Positions 34,816-47,761 of a stretch of 64,000 nucleotides of DNA are shown piece by piece (within the stretch, counting starts at the first letter, position 1; each line of letters opens with the position of its first letter). Below the pieces are notes generated by a model, which did not search any database, was not told where the DNA came from, and saw only the letters and a list, made by a program, of their open reading frames with translations. The stretch is from Girardinichthys multiradiatus (lineage: Eukaryota; Chordata; Actinopteri; Cyprinodontiformes; Goodeidae), in the NCBI RefSeq assembly GCF_021462225.1, contig NC_061797.1, forward strand, positions 21,847,093 to 21,911,092, in the 5' to 3' direction. The position numbers were made by a program, and so were the translations under genes.

Positions 34816-37800
34816 TCACGTGTGCTTACTGCAATTGGTTAACAGTTTCTTAGTGGGAGAGTCTCGAACTCTCTGTGCGGCACAGTGGATGTGGACAGGC
34901 ACTCCTCCGGGCAGACAAACCACATTCGGCTCACTGAAGGTGTTGTGGCACAAGTGGCATCCCTTCTTTTCTGACACGAGGATCGGTTTCCTTCGCTCCT
35001 TCAACTGTAGAGGAGGAAATAAACACAAGTTACAACAAATCAAAGCACAAACCTTTTGTAATGTTCAGGTTTCTTTCAGGTTCAATGATGTCAAAGCTTC
35101 AACTAATCAGAAGAGGAAGAAAGAAAAAAAGTCTGCTCAGATGTCTGGTTTCTGGTTCTCAAAGGGAACGGTTACTCGAAAGCCTTAAAACAAATGCATC
35201 AGCATAATCTCACACTGAAAAAAAAATATTAGGTAAAACAATTTTTTTTATGTGTCCTGTTCAGCAGAGTGGCACTCTGAATTGTTGTCTGACTACCAAG
35301 AAGCCCAACAGCTCCATTAGTGAAAGTAAACCTGTCGGGCCAAGAAACCCAGCAGGTTTACTTTCACAAGTTATATAATAAAAAGAAAAAAACTTTATTA
35401 GAAACTGCTTTGGGATTATTTCAATTGCAATGGAGAAAGTGAGAGAGGTCGGGCAAAAAGGAAAAAGGGAGAGAAGGAGACAAGAACAGAGGAGAGAAAG
35501 AAGGGCAAAGAGAATACAGGATAACACCCTGGAAGACTGCCTCTACACCTGCAGAAACATATATAAAAACAGCAATGTTACCAAAAAGAGCACGATACTA
35601 ATGAATGTAAGATGTATTTGGTGGTAACTGGGCTCAATATAGAACATCTGTGTACCTGTTAACACCTGAATCCAAACACCTATGGTGTGAGCGCGCTTGT
35701 GATATAAGGTTTCTCCATAAAAATATGCAATAGTGAGTGTGAGAAGCCACAGACCTGCCCCCTGGACCCGAGACAGACAGGGAGGAGATCTGAGCCACAG
35801 GCTTCCAAAGGCCCCCCAGAGCACGGGAACCCCGGGAGGACTACCGCTACCCCCCAAGAGAAGAGCAGTGGAGAGCCCCAGGGGAACCACCCAGCAGCCA
35901 CATTGCAGAAGCCCCTGGGAGCTACAATGGCAAGCCCACAGGCCCTGCCGGCAGCTGCCTACGCTGGAGACCCCGGGGCACATCACCCCCCAAGCAGAGG
36001 CCTGACAGAACCAGGGAGCCCAGGCCCCTGCAAGCATCCTGGGAGTGAGTCGACACACACCAAAGCACCCAGCCCGGACACCGAAAACCACCAATACACC
36101 AGCGGGCAGAGACACCAGCCACCAGCATGGAGTGTGGCGGGGATGAAATGTATTTGTTGGGGGGCCAAAGCTGATCCAGGAGAGGGAGCAGCCCAAGACC
36201 CAACGTGCCACAAAAACAGGCACACACAGTCACAATCACACATTCCCACCCTCATGTGTACACATAAAACACTCACCCACACACCCAACATAAATACACA
36301 CAACAATGGACGTCGTACACTCACTCACACTCCCCATACATACACTATACTCCCAGGTCCAGGTACCGATACCCCAGTAGGGCAACCAGACCCAGGAGAA
36401 GGTTCCCTTCATTCCGGGGTGGAGACAGGCAGGCCGCCCCAGCACCAGCCCAGACTAGTGCCGGCACCGCCTGAACCTGAATGACCCAGGCCCTGTCCCC
36501 AAACACCCGCCCCGAATCAAGCCCCCAATGACCCCCGTCCCCATCTGAAGAGGGGGTCATGAACAAAAGAGGGGCCTACCTGGTCTAACGAGCCCGCCAA
36601 CCAGAGCTGCCCCAGAACAAAGCAGTCCCAACCCCCCAATGAAATTCAACATGAATTTCCCCACAGGGCTGCTCCCAACCAGGACACAGATATCAAACAC
36701 ATGCCCCCGAGCCCAAACGCCATGAATACATCTAGCCAGGATTAATCTAGAGCAGTGTTTTTCAACCCTGGTTCTACTTTATCCAGAAATTGATCAATGC
36801 CATTATGTGGTGGGTCTATCTTTGGTGAGTATAAAGCTTTGTAGAAATCTCTGAAAGTGCTGTTTAGTCTTTCAGGATCATAAACTGTATTCCCTGTTGA
36901 GTCTTTAACAACAAATATAGTTGTCTTTATTTATTTTTAGCTGGTTAGCTAAAAACCTACATGATTTATTGCCATGTTCAAAGTCTTTGTACTAAGAATT
37001 TTTTTTTTTTGTCAATAATTTCATTCAATTCCAGTTTGGCTTTATGTAGTTTGTCCAGCATTTCCTCATACTGCGCAATTAATATTTTTGTGAATTATAA
37101 TTGCTACTCCCCATTGCCTAGAATTATAGCAGCCAAAAACAAATTAGGAAACTCAGGTGATTTAAGATCATTTGCAGCGGCGGCAGATTTATGAATCTCC
37201 TGTAATAAGACAACGTCTGCCTGTAGTCTTTTCAGTGTGTTGGGGTTAGGATTAATTTAATAGGTAAAACAAATTAAAAGAAAAAAAAAAATCACCTACA
37301 CCATACTTACTGGTGCCACTGATAAATGCTATAAAAATAAATTTAACTGGAGATATGTTTTTTGGTTTTTTTTGGTCAAATTTGGTCAAGTTCAAGGAGC
37401 TTTTGAAAAAGAACCACCCATAAACCAGCCTTTCCGATTCCCCAGGTTGTTAACAAGGCCAAGTTCTCTTAGCCACTCTTCTAAATAGGAAAGACTAGAG
37501 AACATGCCAGATAACTAAGGCAGATCTTAAGGTTAATCTCCATAAGGCTGCTTTCAAATAGGAAATAGAGTATGTGTCACTTAATCTGTGGCATCATCTC
37601 AAGTCAAAGCAGAGTTGTTAAATAACAAGTTTGAGCAAAAATTAAACGTTTCCACCACTTAAAAAACAAAAAATCATTCTGATAATTTCTTGATGAAACT
37701 GGATTCAAGGACAGAAAAGTGAATATTTTTAGAAAGCAGATTTTAAATGCTATTCTGTGTTGCTCACCCTGTCATGCAGCAGCTGCACGTTCTCGGAGCG

Positions 37801-40800
37801 GGTGAGTCCCAATGCGATCTGGGAGGTACGGCTGGTGTGCATGCTGGCCCTGACGGCTCGGTTTAGGAAAGGCCGCAGCAGCTGCAGCGACCAGTTTTCC
37901 GGGAGCATCTGTAGAACGCGGAGGGCATCGAACACCTCGCCGTGCCTGTTTAAGAGATCCACGGCGGCTATCTCCATCTCACTCCTGCTGCCACAGGCCC
38001 CTTGGGCTTTTCCAGGAGGGCTGCCATCAAGGTAGACACCCAGGAGAAGGTGAAACAGCTGCTGCCGATACGCAGGATCTCGACTGGACGAGGCCCAGAT
38101 GCAGAAGGCCTCTGCGGACGGGAAGTCTCTGAGTTTGTGCACCAGCAGGTGCAGTGCTTTGTCGTGCTCCTCTAGTTTCCCATGTAGTGTTGCACGCTCT
38201 AGCAGCAGTTTTTCACAGTTCTCCATTTTACCTGATCCAGGTTTAAAAAAACAAAACAAAAGAAAAGATGAGTTCAAAACTTTAAACCTAAAGTATTCAT
38301 GTTTCACTGCATCTTTGGATGTTCGTCTCACCTAAAACAAACTGTACACGATATAAGCTGGACTCCCTGAGCATGGCTTGGAGCTTCTCCCTGGCTTTGG
38401 TCAGCTGCCCCTCATCTGTTGGTGACTCTGACAGCAACAACATGACCCTGTCCAGGTACAACACAGCCAGGTGTGTGTGGAACTTCTCCTTCTGCAAGTA
38501 CATGAAGGAAAAACCAACCTCAAAACAGTCAAATTCATCTTACAAACATTTTTTACGGTTGAAAAAGTAAAGACGTCTTTTCATCTCGGCAACTTTCTAT
38601 ACACGTTCAATCCCAACACACCCCTACAACAGGACCTGCTCCTTCAGGTGCCTCCATGGAGCAGGCGGCTACAAGGTCATCTAGCTGTGTGGTGTAGCTC
38701 TGGTTGGTTTTGCAACTAGGCAACAATCCATTTACATAAGCAGAAGTTGCTATGCTGCAAATTTCGAGAACTCATATCGCATTTATTTGATTCAAAAAGC
38801 TCACAGGTTTCTATTGACGGAGGACGGAGACGGCGTTGACCTCAGAGCAGCTGAAAGTCACCTGATCCACTTCCTAAAACTCACTATTTGACCTGGTAAT
38901 TTGAGACTTGGACCCAATATGTTGGCATCCACCTGGCAAAGATCTATAAAAAGATTTTAAAGCAAATTTATATTTTGTTGCAGTAACATAATCCCATAGT
39001 AAAAATTTTAAAAAAGCCCTTTTAATTTGAGTACATTCACTTTAATATTTTAATCCATTCAAAATCACCTGCACTTAACAAGGTACTCAGGGTCTTTGGA
39101 AAAGAACCGGGACCACAGCATGACAGATACTCCACCATACTTAACAATGAGCAGCTGTTTTTCCACGTATCCATTTTGTGTCTCACACTAGACCTACCTG
39201 AGGTGTTTCTCTTGTTCTTATCCCATGGCTCTGGTATAAAGCATGTTTATACTTGTGATGTTGGACAGAACCGACTTCTTCTTGATCTCCCAAAATACTG
39301 GTTTGCATGTAGGTGTCTAATGGTTGTTATGGTGACTAAGTTGAGCTAAAGATGCGACTCTTTTCTGCAATTCTCTTAAATAAAAAAAGTCTAATTTTTA
39401 AAAAAAAGCTCCTGCTACATCCGTTTTAGAATCAGAATCAGAATCAGAATCAGAAAAGCTTTATTGCCAAGTACGTTTTTGGACATACAAGGAATTTGTT
39501 TTGGCGTAGTCGGTGCAATACAGTACAAATTAAACAGTACAAACATATCTACAAAGGGATAATTACATTTTTTATTTGGACCGCCTCCATTGAAAAATAC
39601 TTTTATAATTAAGGTTTTGTCTGTCACCGTGCTCTAAAGAAAGCTATCCAATGGAGTCCTCTGCAAACAAAGCAGGATCCACTTTTCACTGCTATTACTA
39701 CGGATTTCATTTAATCACTCTGCTGCCTTTTCATGCACTGATGACTGTGTTTGTCAAGATAACTATTTTCATGTTACACTTTGATTTTCCAGCATTTCCT
39801 GGTTACAATTAATTAACTCTTTTTTTACCTGTATTTTTCTCTTCAACACCAGGTGTTCCAAGTAGAGAAGCAGAGCCTGGCTGTGCTTTCCCAGGTAGGT
39901 GATGACCTCGTCTGGGTTCACCTCTGATCGACCTTTGGAGACAGGCCTCTTAGTAAAGATGTGAACACCCGTCTATAAAGAAAAAAAAAAGTGAGGGATA
40001 AGCTCCTAAATACTTTGTCTGCAGTTTTTCCTCAATGTGCAATACAACAGTGTACTCCATTTACTCCAAACCTAATTACATGGCAGTTTGTTAAAGAGAT
40101 TCAACAATAATTATGAGTGAGAAGCAGAATAAATATTTTGTGGGCAGATCTTGCCAGGAATGTAAAGAAGGCAAAGTTTGGGTCACACTGCACCAAAAAT
40201 CAGACAGGAGAGTTGCATTTTTGGGAACCTACAGTGGGATCCTTCCGCAAGGCCCAGTCTGCATACTTCCACACCATCTTCATATTGGAAGAGCAGCAGA
40301 GAAAGTCCACAATGTACTCGTACAGACCCGATCTTGTACAGTCCTGTAGTTCGCCGTCTACAATGCGAATCCACAGCTAAAAGAGAAAGAGAGAAGTTTG
40401 ATGATCTGGTATAGATCCTAGCTTTGGAAAAATGTAGATATACAAACCTGTAGTGCTGCTGCATCCTGACCATTAAAATGATAGAGCAGCCCAAGTGCAA
40501 AATATCTGAAAGAAATTAGAGAGGGAGTCACGTCAGGCTTCAAATACATGATTATATTTCTGTGCAGAGTGATTAAACTGGCCTGACGGAACCGAACACA
40601 AATTTAACAGCTTCATTAGAAAGTTAATTAACAGCATGGGACAATGAGCAGTATTTACCCAACAAATGCCCGACTCAGACAATCCTTTAGGAATTGGTCA
40701 ATTTCATCACTGCAATAATTAACAAAAGGCACACCGATTCCCACAGTAATCCTCCGCTCTAACTTTATACGCCAATTTGCTCCGAGTTTGAAAAGACTCC

Positions 40801-43800
40801 CTGTAATTAACAATTGAACTTTCTCAGCTCTTTTTACAGCAGATTAAAAAAAAATCACAGCATAACTGCGTCTTTAACTGCTGTAAAATGTCCGTTTTGA
40901 TCAGGAGGACCTCTGCAAATGTGACAGCTTTAAACATTTCTCATACAACAGGGTTTCTACACATATTTATGACCAGATGTCCACACCCAAATCAGCAACT
41001 CTCAGTCCATTTTTGACCCACTTTGGAAGTTTAAAGCCAAAAGAAAACTGAGTATACAGGTCCTTCTCAAAATATTAGCATATTGTGATAAAGTTCATTA
41101 TTTTCTATAATGTAATGATGAAAATGTAACATTCATATATTTTAGATTCATTGCACACTAACTGAAATATTTCAGGTCTTTTATTGTCTTAATACGGATG
41201 ATTTTGGCATACAGCTCATGAAAACCCAAAATTCCTATCTCACAAAATTAGCATATTTCATCCGAACAATAAAAGAAAAGTGTTTTTAATACAAAAAACA
41301 GTCAACCTTCAAATAATCATGTACAGTTATGCACTCAATACTTGGTCGGGAATCCTTTGCAGAAATGACTGCTTCAATGCGGCGTGGCATGGAGGCAATC
41401 AGCCTGTGGCACTGCTGAGGTCTTATGGAGGCCCAGGATGCTTCAATAGCAGCCTTTAGCTCATCCAGAGTGTTGGGTCTTGAGTCTCTCAACGTTCTCT
41501 TCACAATATCCCACAGATTATCTATGGGGTTCAGGTCAGGAGAGTTGGCAGGCCAATTGAGCACAGTGATACCATGGTCAGTAAACCATTTACCAGTGGT
41601 TTTGGCACTGTGATCAGGTGCCAGGTCGTGCTGAAAAAGGAAATCTTCATCTCCATAAAGTTTTTCAGCAGATGGAAGCATGAAGTGCTCCAAAATCTCC
41701 TGATAGCTAGCTGCATTGACCCTGCCCTTGATAAAACACAGTGGACCAACACCAGCAGCTGACACGGCACCCCAGACCATCACTGACTGTGGGTACTTGA
41801 CACTGGACTTCTGGCATTTTGGCATTTCCTTCTCCCCAGTCTTCCTCCAGACTCTGGCACCTTGATTTCCGAATGACATGCAGAATTTGCTTTCATCTGA
41901 AAAAAGTACTTTGGACCACTGAGCAACAGTCCAGTGCTGCTTGGGGTTTTGAGTGATGAACCAGGCTGGGAGTTTTAAAGGCCTCAGGAATCTTTTGCAG
42001 GTGTTTAGAGTTAACTCGTTGATTCAGATGATTAGGTTCATAGCTCATTTAGAGACCCTTTTAATGATATGCTAATTTTGTGAGATAGGAATTTTGGGTT
42101 TTCATGAGCTGTATGCTAAAATCATCCGTATTAAGACAATAAAAGATCTGAAATATTTCAGTTAGTGTGCAATGAATCTAAAATATATGAATGTTAAATT
42201 TTCATCATGACATTATGGAAAATAATGAACTTTATCACAATATGCTAATATTTTGAGAAGGACCTGTACTACTGATATTTTTGTTTAGGAAAAGAAACAA
42301 AACATATTCAGCAAGAACAGAGAAGCTAGTTCTTTTACTCGAGGCTTCAAGAAAAACAACAAAGTTCTTACAGGCAAGGACATTTCGTACTTCACAAGAA
42401 CTAAAGAGTAGACCTCCCAGGAGGTCTTTATAGGTTTCTCCTACAGCCAGAAACCCACTTCGTATTTATTAAATACCAGGCAAGAAAAAGGTTCTGCCCA
42501 GAATGCCTGTCAAGAACAACATGCAAGAAGTCCCAAATCAGGGCTGCAACAGAAGGATGACAGAATGGTGCTGTTTTGTTTTTACAGGAAGGAATGTAAA
42601 AAGGAGGATTTAAAACCCAAATATGGTGTCAGCTAAATTATATCTTTTAACTTGATGAATAATAATGAATAAGCATACACACTTGTGATATTTCTCTAGC
42701 CATGGAATGCTATCTGTGAGCACACAGGAATTGTCTGACGCCAGCAGATCTAGCAGACTGTCATGATCCTGCTCGGCATAGAGCTTTAACAGAGCCGTGT
42801 CCACGTCGTCTCTGCAGCCATTCACCACGTCTGTGCTGCGAACCTGAACGTATGGATGAGAAACATGAAATAAAACACAGAACCATGTGCAACATTTTAC
42901 TGGACCACGAGAACAACGCGTTAAGCTATTTGAATCCAGTTACCTCTCCTAAATAACTGATAAGGAACTTCTTGCATTGCAGCACTTTTTCTTGGTCACC
43001 TTGGGCCAGATGGTTGAGATCTGCAAACTCATGAAGAGGAGGGTGGCAGCGCATGAACGAGGAGGAAGCTGGTAGCAGTAAGGGGTAGAGAGATATGAGC
43101 TCCCTGACATCCAGCTGTCCCTTCCTGAAAATTTCAAGAAATGATGACGAGAGAGGAGAGAAAAAAAGGTAAAATACAAAGATGGACAAAACATTAATAT
43201 CTCTCATACAAGACGGACACATTTCTAACATTACATAAGAAAAAAATCACAAATGTATAGAGAAAATATAATCAATTAATTATTTACCGAAAAAGTCAAA
43301 GGATAAAAAAATTATTCCTTGTTTTGTCAAATTATTACTTGATAATATCTGGAAAAGTTTCTGGAATATTGACAGGATTATCTTGACCTGAAGTTATATT
43401 ATGCAAACCATAACAGTAATGATTAAAAATAAAGTGTGCTCATTAGATAAGACAAGAACAATTTCAGAAGTCTTTTCTGACTCAAGCAGCAGATGGTTTG
43501 GAGACATTGAGGAATGGACAACCAACTCAAGCTCTAACCTGAAGTGTTCTTTAGCGTCCAGGAACTGAAGCTGGCCAAACTTTATGAAACCCGCCTGCTG
43601 AAGGATTCTTCTGTGCAAAATCTAGAGAAAGTGGCAACAAAGAAAAGAACAACATAAACACCTAAATCACAAAGTGTGCCAAGTCCAAGTCGCAAACGTG
43701 AAATTTTCGAGTCAATTGACCAAATATGTCATTTTATAACAAAGTAATAAAATAGAATTCCTCTCGCTCTTCATGCAAACGATGAACTTTGAAGCCCTCC

Positions 43801-46800
43801 GAAAAACATTGTTGATGTTGATTTAATAAGACACGATTTTGGAGCTGCCATCTCTATCAGGTCAGGATGCACTGACTGTCATTCAGTCCACAGAGACTAG
43901 ATGTTCTCGCTTAATAACCAGAAGATATTATTCAACCTGACTAAAGGAAATGCTGTGAATGTTACCATGTAACTCTACTGTTTTAAGGTTAGCAGACTGT
44001 AGTGATAACCACTTCATTTAAAAGCTATTTTGGTCATGTAACATTGAGTGCATGGAAGTGAGAACCCACCTCATACCATGTATCCAAAATGACTTTCCAG
44101 CCTCCATGATTTAATTAGCAAGCAAAAGAAAATTACTTAGCCATTCAGCTAGCATTAACTATACATTAATCACTAGAATAACTTTGACTCATTGTTTATG
44201 TCCATTCAAAAATCAAAAAGAAATCATCCACAGCTATAACGTTGATGCTTGTTTCTTTCGATTTTGCTTCAATAAAGCCAGACTTTCTGTCTGTCAAGTT
44301 TTGGGCTAAAGGATCTCTTACAAGTTTATTAAATGAAAACAACCTCCTGACGTTTACCTGGAACTTGTCTTTGGGAATATTTCTCTGAGCCCCCTCTGTT
44401 AGGACCAGAGCTTCCTCCACTCTGTGACTGGCCAGTAAGTCTTGAATCTGCCTCTCCAGTGGCAGAGGAACCAGGACGTAAACAGCCTTAGTGGAAGCCA
44501 GCATGACTTTACCTAAAACACACACAACCCTCATACGCTCAGACCGTGACAGCCCATGTGTTTGATTTATAAGGAACCAACTGACTTGACCTCCCTTTAA
44601 AGTGTTCTGCTCTAAAAACAGATTGGTCTATTATGGTGTTATAGACTAATGGCAAACAAGAACAAATATGACAACAACGCTGATTCCCGCTGAATCATTA
44701 TATCTTCAGTTTGGATCTGTGCAAAGCTACCAATATAGAGCACTTTCTACAGAGCCTCACAAATGCATTCACACCTCTGTACCTTTTTACAATGTCACAT
44801 TAAAATCAAACTTGAATTTTGTTTTAAACCAGGCTTTTATGTGATAAACCAACACAAGGTAGTGCACCATTGTGAAGTAGAAAGAAAAAGGTTTGGTTTT
44901 TTACAAACATGAATCTGGAAAGTGTGGTATCCATATATGTTCAGCTCCCTTTGTTGTCATACCCTTTTCACGATATTCTAATTTTTGAAGCTGTACAGCA
45001 CCATGACTGAAGACCAAGGAACACAGCAGACTCATCAGGGAGAAAGTTGTGGAGAAGTTTAAAGCATCGTTAGGTTGTAAAACAACATCCAACTGGTGAG
45101 TCAATCATTTAAGCATTTGGCACAATTGTAAACCTAATGGCCAGTCAGGGGCACAGGACAGGTCAGGGAAGGGCAGCATTGAGATAACAGGACAACCGTC
45201 AGCCATGCACTCCACAAACCTGGCCTTTATTGAAGGGTGACTGAAAGAAAGTAATTGCTGAAAAGAAAAGACATAAACCCATTTTTGTGCAGTTTGCCAC
45301 AAGCCATGCTGGGGTCACAGCAGACATGTGGAAGAAGGTGCTTTGATCAGATGAGACCAAATGTCTACCACCCGGCCTGCATCCAAAATGATGTGCATGG
45401 CAGAAAACTGACAAGACGCGCTACCCTACATATACCATCCCTGTGGTGAAACATAATGGTGGTAGCATCATGCTGTGGGGACGATTTTTCTTTGCCAAGG
45501 ACAGGGAAGCTGCTATGGGTGGATGGGAAGATCGAGGGAAAAACATCAGGGCAATCATGGAGGAAAACACAAATCTAAAAGACTTGAGAATGGAGCGGAG
45601 ATTCACCTCCCAACAACTCAGCGACACTACAGCCAGAGCTACGATGGGATGGTTTAGAGAAATATTAATCTCTAGATGTGCACAGCCGGTAGAGACATAC
45701 AGAAAAAGACTGCCAGCTCTAATTTCAGCAAAAGGTGCATTAACAAAGTATTAACTCAAAAGGATGAATGTATGTCCTCCACATTTTCAGATTCTTACAA
45801 GTAGGAAACCCTGAAAACCATACATCTTTTTCCTTCCACGTCACAATATCCATTACTTTGTGTTGGTCTAGCACATAAACCCCCAGAAAAATACACTGAA
45901 CCTTATGGTTGTATTGTGGCAAAATGTGAATAGGCCCGAGAAGTATCCATACTTTTGATGATTTAGACAGATATTTGGTCCTTCTGGTCCTTATCACCCT
46001 TTTTATTTTACGGCGGAAACTTATTTTTATGTTTGATCGAATGTGAAATCCAGAGGCGGATCTGATGGACCATGTAAGAATACCTTCAAAATCTTGCAGG
46101 ACGTGTCCATCCCTGAATGAAAGAGTCTGTTTCAGTTGTTGGTCCAACATGCTGTGGATGGTGATGAAGTTCTCGTCCAAAGCAACCACATACGGAAAAC
46201 ACACAGCGGCAGCGATCACGCTCTCCGACCAATTGACCGGAGCCCGCTGAGAAGCGCCCTCTGAGTTGGCGAACATCCCTGGAGGTGGGATGTGGGAAAG
46301 CAGATTAAAACAAAACAAAAAAAATCTATTTCTTAAACCTTTTAAACTTCAGAAAGAAATACAGCTGGGAGGTTGTACTCTGTGCAGATGTTAGCCTCAT
46401 CATTCATCAACTACATAATAAATATTGTAACTTACAGCACATAATAGATTTGTCTCTAGAAACAGAAACAAGGTAGTCTAAGCAAACAGCTCAGACAAAA
46501 CCAGCTGATATTCTTGACCATCACACATATCGAAGGATATGGTTGGTTTACACAACTCTTCTTGCTCCTGTGCAGAAAAATATGTTAAAGCGCCACATTG
46601 AGCTGTGCTAAACTTACCGAGACCACCCGGAGCTGCAAGGAGGAACTCCTCCCGGCTGATCCTCTTCACAATAGGTCTCCTCTCCTCGCTGTTGTAAGGG
46701 AAGAGGTCCTGCGAAGCTCCTGTGTTGTAGTTCAGGATCATGTACTGCGTTGTGAGGGCCAAGCACAAGAAGTATCCATCAATACTGACAACGCAGGGCT

Positions 46801-47314
46801 GCTCCGGAGAATTCACCTCTTTGATCAACTGCACTCTGTCCTCATAGACCATGTAAATCTGAACTGTCCGCCTCTTGGACGACAGCACGGCCATTTCCAC
46901 GCAGAACGGATCCCCGTTGACGGGGTTCTCGTTAACGCAGAACGCAGTCACGCCTCTGATTTTGACCCCACCGCCAGCTGCCGAAGGAACAGACTCCAGT
47001 GTCACCATGTCGATGAGGAACACTATCCCGTCGCAAAGCACTATGAGTCGCTCCAAAGCAGAAGCGGCGCGCAGCTCGGCAACCGGTTTTTTGAGGCCGA
47101 GGTATTTGTGAAGCAGCTTCTGGGCTGAGTAGCTCAGTTTGCCTTTGGAAGAAGTGACCTCGTCCAGCAAGAAGTGGTGGATGAAGCAGTCATTGGTGCC
47201 CACGTACAGGTGCTTTCCGCAGTATTCGATGCACTCAATGTTGATCCGAGCTTTGTCGCCCATGAGGAGGTCGCGCTCCACAGCGGGGACAAGCTCAAAG
47301 GCCTTCACACTCAT
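34816..47314 (-). CDS. tgfbrap1: TGFBRAP1 / Vps3-like CORVET subunit
   Basis: Exons in order: 46618-47314, 46084-46278, 44358-44512, 43539-43621, 42954-43134, 42683-42843, 40448-40505, 40233-40376, 39829-39972, 38332-38491, 37768-38231, 34816-35004; 876 residues (human 860). The start is MSVKAFELVPAVERDLL. The first two exons encode the CNH beta-propeller (e.g. GTNDCFIHHFLLDE, SEERRPIVKRISREEF). Middle exons are alpha-solenoid of the Vps39/Vps3 type (LLDLLASDNS, HTHLAVLYLDRV, LHGKLEEHDKALHLLVHKL). The last exon has a zinc-finger-like CHLC ... HIHC. The protein joins TGF-beta receptors and SMAD4 in early reports and is the Vps3 homologue of CORVET, the Rab5 early-endosome tether. Introns hold an L1 remnant, a Tc1 copy and other repeats. 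A short upstream frame overlaps the start codon. Confidence 0.95.
35240..37250 (-). mobile_element. L1-like LINE remnant with long GC-rich 3' region
   Basis: Reading on the minus strand from 37230 down: an endonuclease motif (LQADVVLLQEIHKSA), then the L1 linker (IAQYEEMLDKLHKAKLELNE, FEHGNKSCRFLANQLK). Coding similarity stops near 36770; reverse transcriptase is missing. It is followed by about 1 kb of GC-rich, CA-rich sequence (35700-36740) like the 3' UTR of teleost L1 elements, and a C/T-rich segment (35420-35500). That these parts are one internally deleted element is inferred; two insertions are possible. It lies in the last tgfbrap1 intron. Confidence 0.6.
38950..39330. repeat. Degraded Tc1-like fragment in tgfbrap1 intron
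   Basis: 'actccaccatacttaacaat' and 'cagctgtttttccacgtatc' resemble an inactive fish Tc1-like element. No ends or frame are visible. Assigned by recollection of family text only. Confidence 0.4.
39421..39535. repeat. Teleost (AGAATC)n-headed interspersed repeat
   Basis: Four tandem AGAATC units followed by 'agctttattgccaagtacgt' and 'acatacaaggaatttgtttt', a repeat found throughout fish genomes. Short, intronic in tgfbrap1. Confidence 0.6.
41057..42266 (-). mobile_element. Tc1/mariner element, copy C (internally deleted)
   Basis: TA-flanked (41055-41056 and 42267-42268), 1210 bases, with both long inverted terminal repeats as in copies A and B. About 400 bases at the transposase 5' end are missing: the 5' leader (complement of 'ttggggttttgagtgatgaa') is joined directly to sequence from the catalytic part. 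It sits in a tgfbrap1 intron (between the exons at 42683 and 40448), opposite to copies A and B on the window but in the same sense as the gene. Confidence 0.93.
41334..41940 (-). pseudogene. Tc1 transposase, copy C, truncated and frameshifted
   Basis: The DNA-binding domain and start codon are deleted. The remaining frame keeps FCMSFGNQGARVWRKTGEK through ISAK; then one base is missing compared with copy B, so the tail becomes DSRPSIEC and runs past the normal stop. The catalytic Glu is replaced by Asp (NPIDNLWD instead of NPIENLWD). It cannot make an active transposase. Confidence 0.9.
44725..45960 (+). mobile_element. Internally deleted Tc1-like element in tgfbrap1 intron
   Basis: Begins near 'gcctcacaaatgcattcaca' and ends near 'agtatccatacttttgatga'. 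Plus-strand transposase pieces survive, such as KHNGGSIMLWG and, at the C terminus, ISRCAQPVETYRKRL and ISAKGALTKY with a stop at 45752-45754. The central catalytic part is deleted. It belongs to the family at 24399 and 27260 and lies in a tgfbrap1 intron. Confidence 0.75.
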
Positions 47315-47761
47315 CTCAGCCAAGGCATCTAGACTAAACAGCAGAACACAGGCATCAACAAATTACTGTCAGACAGATGACGATAAAACATCCTAAATCG
47401 CTACCAAGGTCACATCATATACTCATTATATACCGCAACATTCTCGGCCTTTAAACATCTGAACCAATAGCAGGTACTTTGATGTGCTTTTTTGAACTTA
47501 ATAACAACTGAATAAAAGTTGGGAACATGTGCTTTGATGCATAAAAGGAGATAATCTTGTTAGTTTTGGTCATATCTTATAATATTAAAGACATTGTAGC
47601 ACTTTATCTGTTATAAGGCAATATGGACACAAAGGTTTATCTCAAAATCCTGTGTTATTTATTAGGAAAAGGATAAAATGTATTCTAAAAGGTAATAAAA
47701 AAAAAAAAACATCGCAGTTTTTTTTTTAGCACCACACTTCATGCCAGGGAATGCATCTCAA

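Noticed and set aside
35543..36223. Minus-strand open frame of 226 codons in the same region
   Set aside because: Same cause: low-complexity GC-rich repeat sequence lacking stops. No conserved protein is visible.
35903..36484. Long plus-strand open frame of nearly 200 codons, Pro/His/Thr rich
   Set aside because: It lies in the GC- and CA-rich 3' part of an L1-like remnant inside a tgfbrap1 intron; composition alone keeps several frames open on both strands, and no domain is recognisable.
46598..47128. 176-codon plus-strand open frame opposite tgfbrap1
   Set aside because: Antisense shadow of the first large coding exon of tgfbrap1.
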